From NCBI RefSeq assembly GCF_025854275.1, contig NZ_CP107567.1, forward strand, positions 1,736,001 to 1,800,000: a stretch of DNA of 64,000 bases. The letters are read 5' to 3'. Origin of the DNA: Streptomyces peucetius. Its GTDB lineage: Bacteria; Actinomycetota; Actinomycetes; Streptomycetales; Streptomycetaceae. This document shows positions 58,520 through 64,000 of this stretch, one piece after another; position 1 is the stretch's first letter, and every line of letters begins with the position of its first letter. The notes under the pieces were generated by a model. It ran no database searches and was not told where the DNA came from. It saw nothing but the letters and a program-made list of their open reading frames with translations. The position numbers and the translations under genes were made by a program.

Positions 58520-59776
58520 CTAGCCGAAGAAGTTCCGGACGTGCTCCAGGCCGTCGACCAGAGCATCGACCTCTGCCGGCGTGGAGTACAGATAGAACGA
58601 CGCTCGCGTGGTCGCAGGAATTCCGTACCGCAGGCAGACCGGGCGCGCGCAGTGGTGACCCACGCGGACCGCGATGCCCTGCTCGTCGAGGACCTGGCCG
58701 ACGTCATGGGGGTGGATGTCGCCGAGCGTGAAGGAGATCGCCGCGCCGCGGTCCTCGGCCGTCGTCGGGCCGATGATCCGCAGGTCCGGGACCTCCAGGA
58801 GCCGCTTCACCGCGTACTCGGTGAGCGCGTGCTCGTGCTGGGCGATCTTGTCCATGCCGATCGAGGAAAGGTAGTCCACGGCCGCGCCGAGGCCGACGGC
58901 CTGTGCGATCGGTGGCGTACCGGCCTCGAACTTGTGCGGCGCGGGAGCGTACGTCGACGAGTGCATCGACACGGTCTCGATCATCTCGCCGCCGCCGAGG
59001 AACGGCGGGAGGTCCTCCAGGAGCTCCTGCCGGCCCCACAGCACGCCGATGCCGGTCGGGCCGCACATCTTGTGGCCGGTGAACGCCACGAAGTCGGCCT
59101 GCAGTGCCTGCACGTCCAGCACCATGTGCGGCGCGGCCTGCGAGGCGTCGATCAGCACCAGCGCGCCGACGTCCTGGGCCCGGCGGACGATCGCCTCGAC
59201 CGGGTTGACCGTGCCCATGATGTTGGAGACCAGCGTGAAGGAGACGATCTTCGTCTTCTCCGTGATGACCTCTTCGATGTTCGACAGGTCGAGCCGGCCG
59301 TCGTCGGTGAGGCCGAACCACTTCAGCTTCGCGCCGGTGCGCTGCGCCAGCAGCTGCCACGGCACGATGTTGGAGTGGTGCTCCATCTCCGTGATGACGA
59401 CCTCGGTCTCGCTGTCGACACGGTACGGCTCGTCGGCCCAGCCGAGCATGTTGGCCACGAGGTTGAGCGACTCGGAGGCGTTCTTGGTGAAGATGACCTC
59501 GTCGCGGCTCGGCGCGTTGATGAACGCGGCGACCTTGTCGCGGGCACCCTCGTACAGCGCCGTGGCCTCCTCGGCGAGCACATGCACACCGCGGTGGACG
59601 TTGGCGTTGTGCCGCTCGTAGTACCCGCTGAGTACGTCGATCACCTGGCGCGGCGTCTGGGAGGTCGCCGCGTTGTCCAGGTAGACGAGCTTCTTGCCGT
59701 CGTGGAGCACCCGGTCGAGGATCGGGAAGTCCTTACGGATCGCCTCTGTGTCCAGGAGGCCCGGCAGCTGTGTCAC
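58520..59776 (-). CDS. sufS: cysteine desulfurase SufS
   Basis: 418 aa, group II NifS-like PLP enzyme that takes sulfur from cysteine. YLDNAATSQTPRQVIDVLSG, FTKNASESLNLVANML, HHSNIVPWQLLAQRTGAKLK, the PLP lysine in VAFTGHKMCGPTGIGVLWGR and the active-site cysteine in VRVGHHCARPVCLRYGIP are present. ATGA overlap with the sufC stop. Confidence 0.95.
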   Translation of the reverse strand: MTQLPGLLDTEAIRKDFPILDRVLHDGKKLVYLDNAATSQTPRQVIDVLSGYYERHNANVHRGVHVLAEEATALYEGARDKVAAFINAPSRDEVIFTKNASESLNLVANMLGWADEPYRVDSETEVVITEMEHHSNIVPWQLLAQRTGAKLKWFGLTDDGRLDLSNIEEVITEKTKIVSFTLVSNIMGTVNPVEAIVRRAQDVGALVLIDASQAAPHMVLDVQALQADFVAFTGHKMCGPTGIGVLWGRQELLEDLPPFLGGGEMIETVSMHSSTYAPAPHKFEAGTPPIAQAVGLGAAVDYLSSIGMDKIAQHEHALTEYAVKRLLEVPDLRIIGPTTAEDRGAAISFTLGDIHPHDVGQVLDEQGIAVRVGHHCARPVCLRYGIPATTRASFYLYSTPAEVDALVDGLEHVRNFFG

Positions 59777-60537
59777 GCGGTGACTCCTCCCTTGGTGTAC
59801 GACTCGTAGCCCTCGTTCTCGAGCTTGTCGGCCAGCTCGGGGCCGCCCGACTCGACGATCCGGCCGTTCGCGAAGACGTGCACGCGGTCGGGCTTGATGT
59901 AGCGCAGGATGCGCGTGTAGTGCGTGATCAGCAGGGTGCCGACCTCGCCGCTCTCACGGACGCGGTTGACGCCCTCGGAGACGATGCGCAGGGCGTCGAC
60001 GTCCAGGCCGGAGTCGGTCTCGTCGAGGACCGCGATCTTCGGCTTGAGCAGCTCCAGCTGAAGGATCTCGTGGCGCTTCTTCTCACCGCCGGAGAAGCCC
60101 TCGTTGACGTTGCGCTCGGCGAAGGAGGGGTCCATGTTGAGGCGCTCCATGGCCTCCTTGACCTCCTTCACCCAGGTACGCAGCTTGGGGGCCTCGCCGC
60201 GGATGGCGGTGGCGGAGGTGCGCAGGAAGTTGGAGACCGAGACACCGGGGACCTCGACCGGGTACTGCATGGCGAGGAAGACGCCGGCGCGGGCACGCTC
60301 GTCGACGCTCATCTCCAGGACGTCCTCGCCGTCCAGGGTGACGGTGCCGCTGGTGATCGTGTACTTGGGGTGGCCGGCCAGCGAGTAGGCGAGCGTCGAC
60401 TTGCCGGAGCCGTTGGGGCCCATGATGGCGTGGGTCTCGCCCTGCTTCACGGTCAGGTCGACGCCCTTGAGGATCTCCCGGGAAGCGTTGTCGGCTTCGA
60501 CGGAGACGTGCAGGTCGCGGATTTCAAGCGTTGCCAT
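59773..60537 (-). CDS. sufC: SufC ATPase
   Basis: 254 aa. ABC ATPase of the SufBCD scaffold. Walker A GPNGSGKST (40-48), the SufC-specific EGFSGGEKKRHEILQ signature, IAVLDETDSGLDVDALRIVS (Walker B) and LLITHYTRILRYIKPD. Drives conformational change of the SufBD core during cluster assembly. ATG at 60537, 7 bp after the Rieske gene. Confidence 0.96.
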   Translation of the reverse strand: MATLEIRDLHVSVEADNASREILKGVDLTVKQGETHAIMGPNGSGKSTLAYSLAGHPKYTITSGTVTLDGEDVLEMSVDERARAGVFLAMQYPVEVPGVSVSNFLRTSATAIRGEAPKLRTWVKEVKEAMERLNMDPSFAERNVNEGFSGGEKKRHEILQLELLKPKIAVLDETDSGLDVDALRIVSEGVNRVRESGEVGTLLITHYTRILRYIKPDRVHVFANGRIVESGGPELADKLENEGYESYTKGGVTA

Positions 60538-60544
60538 GGGTGAC

Positions 60545-60862
60545 TCAGGACTCCTGGGTGACGGAGACGAGCACATCGTCCCCTTCGATCTTGACGGGGT
60601 ATACGGGGACGGGGCGCGTCGCGGGAAGACCGGACGGCTTGCCGGTACGGAGGTCGAAGGCACTGCCGTGGAGCCAGCACTCGATCTGGCAGTCCTCGAC
60701 CTCACCCTCCGACAGCGAGACGTTCGCGTGCGAGCAGATGTCGTGGATGGCGAACACCTCGCCCTCGGTCCGCACCACGGACACCGGCGTGCCGTCGAGT
60801 TCCACCCGCTTCGGGGTGTCCTCCTCCAGCTCGCTCAGCGCACAGGCTTTGACGAAGGCCAT
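60545..60862 (-). CDS. Rieske-type ferredoxin in the suf operon
   Basis: 105 aa. Rieske [2Fe-2S] ligands Cys43-x-His45 (DICSHANVSLS) and Cys62-x2-His65 (ECWLHGSAFDLRTGKP). Resembles dioxygenase/nitrite-reductase ferredoxins. TGATG overlap with the sufD stop. In actinobacteria a Rieske protein often sits between sufD and sufC; it may supply electrons or report cluster status. Role inferred. Confidence 0.92.
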   Translation of the reverse strand: MAFVKACALSELEEDTPKRVELDGTPVSVVRTEGEVFAIHDICSHANVSLSEGEVEDCQIECWLHGSAFDLRTGKPSGLPATRPVPVYPVKIEGDDVLVSVTQES

Positions 60863-62058
60863 CAGGCTGACGCCTCCTGGACCGACGCCTCCAGCTCGGC
60901 GTCGATCTTGGCGAGCAGGCGCTCCTCGACGTCCGGCAGACCGATCTGCTGGACCAGCTCGGCGAAGAAGCCGCGGACGACCAGTCGCCGTGCCTCGGCC
61001 TCGGGGATGCCGCGGGCCATCAGGTAGAACAGCTGCTCGTCGTCGAAGCGGCCGGTGGCCGAGGCGTGACCGGCGCCGGCGATCTCGCCGGTCTCGATCT
61101 CGAGGTTCGGCACCGAGTCGACCCGCGCGCCGTCCGTGAGGACGAGGTTGCGGTTCATCTCGTAGGTGTCGGTGCCCTCTGCCACGGCCCGGATGAGCAC
61201 GTCGCCGATCCACACCGCGTGCGCGTCGTCGCCCTGCAGCGCGCCCTTGTACACGGCGTTCGACTTGCAGTGCGGCATGTTGTGGTCGACGAGGAGGCGG
61301 TGCTCCTGGTGCTGGCCCCTGTCGGTGAAGTACAGGCCCAGCAGCTCGGCCTCACCGCCGGGGCCGGCGTAGGCGACCCGCGGGTGGAGCCGAACGAGGT
61401 CGCCGCCGAAGGTGACCACGACCGACTTGAAGGAGGCGTCCCGGCCGACCAGCGCGTTGTGCTGGGCGACGTGCACGGCCTTGTCGTCCCAGTCCTGGAC
61501 GGAGACGACGGTCAGCTTGGCTCCGTCACCGAGGACGTAGTCGACGTTGGCGGCCAGCACGGCGTCGCCGGTGTGGTCGATGACCACGAGCGCCTCCGCG
61601 AAGGCGCCGAGCTCGATCACCTGGTGGCCGAAGGCGGTGCCGCCCTCGCCGTGCACCGCGATACGGATCGGCTCGGTGAGCACGGTCTCCTTCGGCACGC
61701 TCACCACGGTGGCCTGCTCGAAGGAGGAGTACGCCTGGGCGGCGACCCGGTCCACCGGGGTGCCGGCCCGGCCGACGCGCGCGTCGTCACGGCCGACCGT
61801 CTCGACCATGACGCCGTCGGGGGCGTCGATCGCGACCTTGAGGGCGTTGCCGGTGGCGACGGCGGTGCCGTCGTGCAGTCCGGCGAGGCGCTCCAGCGGA
61901 GTGAAGCGCCACTCCTCCTCGCGGCCGTGGGGGACCGGGAAGTCCGCCACGTCGAACGACGGGGGCGCACTCATGCGGGTGGCGACGGTCGACTCGGCGG
62001 CCACCGCGATCGAACCGGCGGTGGTGGAGCCCACCGGGATGTTCTGAGCCTCAGCCAT
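60862..62058 (-). CDS. sufD: SufD scaffold subunit
   Basis: 398 aa. Beta-helix core partner of SufB. VADFPVPHGREEEWRFTPLE at the start, DGAKLTVVSVQDWDDKAVHV, the HRLLVDHNMPHCKSNAVYKG region and the C-terminal ARGIPEAEARRLVVRGFFAE. ATG at 62058; 62-bp gap to sufB. Confidence 0.95.
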   Translation of the reverse strand: MAEAQNIPVGSTTAGSIAVAAESTVATRMSAPPSFDVADFPVPHGREEEWRFTPLERLAGLHDGTAVATGNALKVAIDAPDGVMVETVGRDDARVGRAGTPVDRVAAQAYSSFEQATVVSVPKETVLTEPIRIAVHGEGGTAFGHQVIELGAFAEALVVIDHTGDAVLAANVDYVLGDGAKLTVVSVQDWDDKAVHVAQHNALVGRDASFKSVVVTFGGDLVRLHPRVAYAGPGGEAELLGLYFTDRGQHQEHRLLVDHNMPHCKSNAVYKGALQGDDAHAVWIGDVLIRAVAEGTDTYEMNRNLVLTDGARVDSVPNLEIETGEIAGAGHASATGRFDDEQLFYLMARGIPEAEARRLVVRGFFAELVQQIGLPDVEERLLAKIDAELEASVQEASA

Positions 62059-62120
62059 GGCTGTCGTCTTGCTCTCTTCCTACGTCAGAAGTCAGTCGCT
62101 GCTTACGGTCACGGAGGGCG

Positions 62121-63542
62121 TCAGCCCACCGAGCCCTCCATCTGCAGCTCGATCAGCCGGTTGAGCTCCAGCGCGTACTCCATGGGGAGTTCCTTGGCGA
62201 TCGGCTCGACGAAGCCACGCACGATCATGGCCATCGCCTCGAACTCGGTCATACCGCGGCTCATCAGGTAGAAGAGCTGGTCCTCCGAGACCTTGGAGAC
62301 GGTCGCCTCGTGGCCCATGGAGACGTCGTCCTCGCGGACGTCGACGTACGGGTAGGTGTCCGAACGCGAGATCGTGTCGACCAGCAGAGCGTCGCAGAGC
62401 ACGTTGGACTTCGCACCCGGCGCGCCCTCGCCGATCTCGATCAGACCGCGGTAGGACGTGCGGCCGCCGCCTCGCGCCACCGACTTGGAGACGATGTTGG
62501 ACGAGGTGTTCGGGGCCATGTGGACCATCTTGGCGCCGGCGTCCTGGTGCTGGCCCTCGCCCGCGAAGGCGATGGACAGGGTCTCGCCCTTGGCGTGCTC
62601 GCCCATCAGGTAGACGGCCGGGTACTTCATGGTCACCTTGGAGCCGATGTTGCCGTCGACCCACTCCATGGTCGCGCCCTCGTACGCCACGGCGCGCTTG
62701 GTGACCAGGTTGTAGACGTTGTTCGACCAGTTCTGGATGGTCGTGTAGCGGCAGCGGCCGCCCTTCTTGACGATGATCTCCACCACGGCGCTGTGCAGCG
62801 AGTCGGAGGAGTAGATCGGCGCGGTGCAGCCCTCGACGTAGTGGACGTAGGCGTCCTCGTCGACGATGATCAGCGTCCGCTCGAACTGGCCCATGTTCTC
62901 CGTGTTGATACGGAAGTAGGCCTGCAGCGGGATGTCCACGTGGACGCCCTTGGGGACGTAGATGAACGACCCGCCGGACCACACGGCCGTGTTCAGCGAC
63001 GCGAACTTGTTGTCACCGACCGGGATGACGGTGCCGAAGTACTCCTGGAAGAGCTCCGGGTGCTCCTTCAGCGCGGTGTCGGTGTCGAGGAAGATGACGC
63101 CCTGCTCCTCCAGGTCCTCGCGGATCTGGTGGTAGACGACCTCGGACTCGTACTGCGCGGCGACACCGGCGACCAGGCGCTGCTTCTCCGCCTCGGGGAT
63201 GCCGAGCTTGTCGTACGTGTTCTTGATGTCCTCGGGCAGGTCCTCCCACGAGGCGGCCTGCGCCTCGGTGGAACGCACGAAGTACTTGATGTTGTCGAAA
63301 TCGATGCCCGAGAGGTCGGAGCCCCAGCTCGGCATGGGCTTCTTGTCGAAGAGGCGCAGACCCTTCAGCCGCAGCTTCAGCATCCACTCCGGCTCGTTCT
63401 TCTTCGCGGAGATGTCGCGGACGACGTCCTCGTTCAGACCGCGCTTCGCGGCTGCGCCGGCCGCGTCGGAGTCGGCCCAGCCGAATTCGTACTTACCCAG
63501 GCCCTCGAGTTCGGGGTGGGCAGTCTCCGTGGGGAGAGTCAT
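62121..63542 (-). CDS. sufB: SufB scaffold subunit
   Basis: 473 aa. Fe-S scaffold. [60 protein letters not shown], the [20 protein letters not shown] strand with its cysteine, [20 protein letters not shown] and a C-terminus [28 protein letters not shown] precedes the ATG, which overlaps the sufR stop (ATGA). Confidence 0.97.
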   Translation of the reverse strand: MTLPTETAHPELEGLGKYEFGWADSDAAGAAAKRGLNEDVVRDISAKKNEPEWMLKLRLKGLRLFDKKPMPSWGSDLSGIDFDNIKYFVRSTEAQAASWEDLPEDIKNTYDKLGIPEAEKQRLVAGVAAQYESEVVYHQIREDLEEQGVIFLDTDTALKEHPELFQEYFGTVIPVGDNKFASLNTAVWSGGSFIYVPKGVHVDIPLQAYFRINTENMGQFERTLIIVDEDAYVHYVEGCTAPIYSSDSLHSAVVEIIVKKGGRCRYTTIQNWSNNVYNLVTKRAVAYEGATMEWVDGNIGSKVTMKYPAVYLMGEHAKGETLSIAFAGEGQHQDAGAKMVHMAPNTSSNIVSKSVARGGGRTSYRGLIEIGEGAPGAKSNVLCDALLVDTISRSDTYPYVDVREDDVSMGHEATVSKVSEDQLFYLMSRGMTEFEAMAMIVRGFVEPIAKELPMEYALELNRLIELQMEGSVG

Positions 63543-64000
63543 GCGGGGTTCCTCCCGGCCGTGCTTGCAGAAGCTGATGGTGTGGTGCTGGTCTGTGTGG
63601 TGCTGTCCTGCGGCGCGGTGCCCGGCGGCGAGGTGCCGCTCTGGGGCGCGCCGCGCGGGATGAACGTCGTGCAGACGCCATCGCCGTGGGCGATGGTGGC
63701 GAGCCGCTGGACATGCGTCCCGAGGAGCTTCGAGAAGAACTCGGTCTCGGCCTCGCACAGCTGCGGGTACTTCTCAGCCGCGTGGGCGACCGGGCAGTGG
63801 TGCTGGCAGAGCTGCTCGCCGACCGGTGCGCTGCGAGCCGTAGCAGCGTACCCGTCGGCGCTGAGCGCCTTGGCCAGCGCTTCGGTGCGTGCCTCGGGAG
63901 CGGCGGACTCGACGGCCGCGCGGTACGCCCCGGACTGGGCCTCGATCCGGTCCCGGGCGAAGGCGGCGACCGCGGCCTCCCCGGCCGCCCCTCCTCCGGC
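63539..64000 (-). CDS. sufR: SufR-type Fe-S transcriptional regulator, 5' part outside window
   Basis: The last 153 codons are present, from the window edge to a stop overlapping sufB. They carry the cluster-ligand region [20 protein letters not shown], then [20 protein letters not shown] and [10 protein letters not shown], the SufR C-terminal pattern. A Ser/Thr/Pro-rich tail ([16 protein letters not shown]) follows. The N-terminal winged helix lies to the right of the window. Known homologues repress the suf operon when loaded with a cluster. Confidence 0.9.
   Translation of the reverse strand, partial: AGGGAAGEAAVAAFARDRIEAQSGAYRAAVESAAPEARTEALAKALSADGYAATARSAPVGEQLCQHHCPVAHAAEKYPQLCEAETEFFSKLLGTHVQRLATIAHGDGVCTTFIPRGAPQSGTSPPGTAPQDSTTQTSTTPSASASTAGRNPA

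Noticed and set aside
1..64000. CRISPR arrays, rRNA genes, IS elements with terminal repeats
   Set aside because: None seen: no regularly spaced repeats of 28-37 bp, no rRNA-like sequence and no transposase motifs.

Overview
The window is a high-GC (about 70%) actinobacterial chromosome segment with Streptomyces character: GTG starts, ATGA/GTGA overlaps, very high third-position GC, and a gene order that, as I remember it, parallels the S. coelicolor SCO1838-SCO1920 stretch. That synteny is from memory and was not checked by alignment. It reads mostly as core-arm chromosome with one small accessory insertion.

Layout. 1-8.8 kb: a truncated small membrane protein and an Asp23-type envelope pair, a crotonase, a small HTH protein resembling the nucleoid protein Gbn, an ABC-F ATPase, a VOC protein, a repeat-like unknown protein, an alpha/beta hydrolase and a class II aldolase. 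8.9-10.4 kb: a phosphate transporter behind a clear PHO box, with its small membrane partner. 10.5-20 kb: late cobalamin genes led by a B12 riboswitch (cobD, cobQ, ChlI/D-type chelatase, cobO, cobB, a ZIP transporter, a CobE-like protein, cobC). cobN is absent from the place where I expect it. 20-23.7 kb: an LAETG-anchored surface protein, an amidohydrolase and an aminotransferase. 24-27.3 kb: the complete ectABCD osmolyte operon, ending in a perfect 20-bp terminator. 27.3-35.6 kb: small oxidoreductases, acetyltransferases and NTF2-like genes, two of them frameshifted, then an aldehyde dehydrogenase divergent from an IclR regulator. 35.6-40.1 kb: a membrane protein, a two-component system and a penicillin-binding protein. 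40.2-43.3 kb: kdgD coupled to an unrecognised 380-aa gene and divergent from a uronate dehydrogenase gene. 43.4-51.7 kb: TerD-domain protein, SDR, a second copy of the unknown repeat-like protein, a secreted nuclease-like protein, a frameshifted lipoprotein and dapA. 51.87-55.07 kb: a small insertion bounded by a 17-bp direct repeat. 55.05-64 kb: dapD, a membrane protein, a VOC protein and the suf Fe-S operon (sufR-B-D-Rieske-C-S-U-T, leftward).

Most notable. (1) The aldehyde dehydrogenase/iclR and kdgD/udh divergent promoters, 8 kb apart, share a 16-bp motif GTyC-N8-GArY. It occurs as three tandem pairs, each offset by exactly 19 bp, which suggests one IclR-controlled uronate/glucarate regulon. 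(2) A 17-bp direct repeat (16/17 identical) links the 3' end of dapD to a site beside a tyrosine integrase. This marks dapD as the likely attachment site of a decayed integrative element, in which the integrase 5' end has been fused to a truncated pyrimidine-dimer-glycosylase-like gene. (3) Three genes are each broken by a one-base indel in or beside a G/C run; these are either young pseudogenes or sequencing errors. Starts were chosen from Shine-Dalgarno (SD) spacing and overlaps. Functional calls come from family motifs read by eye, without searches.
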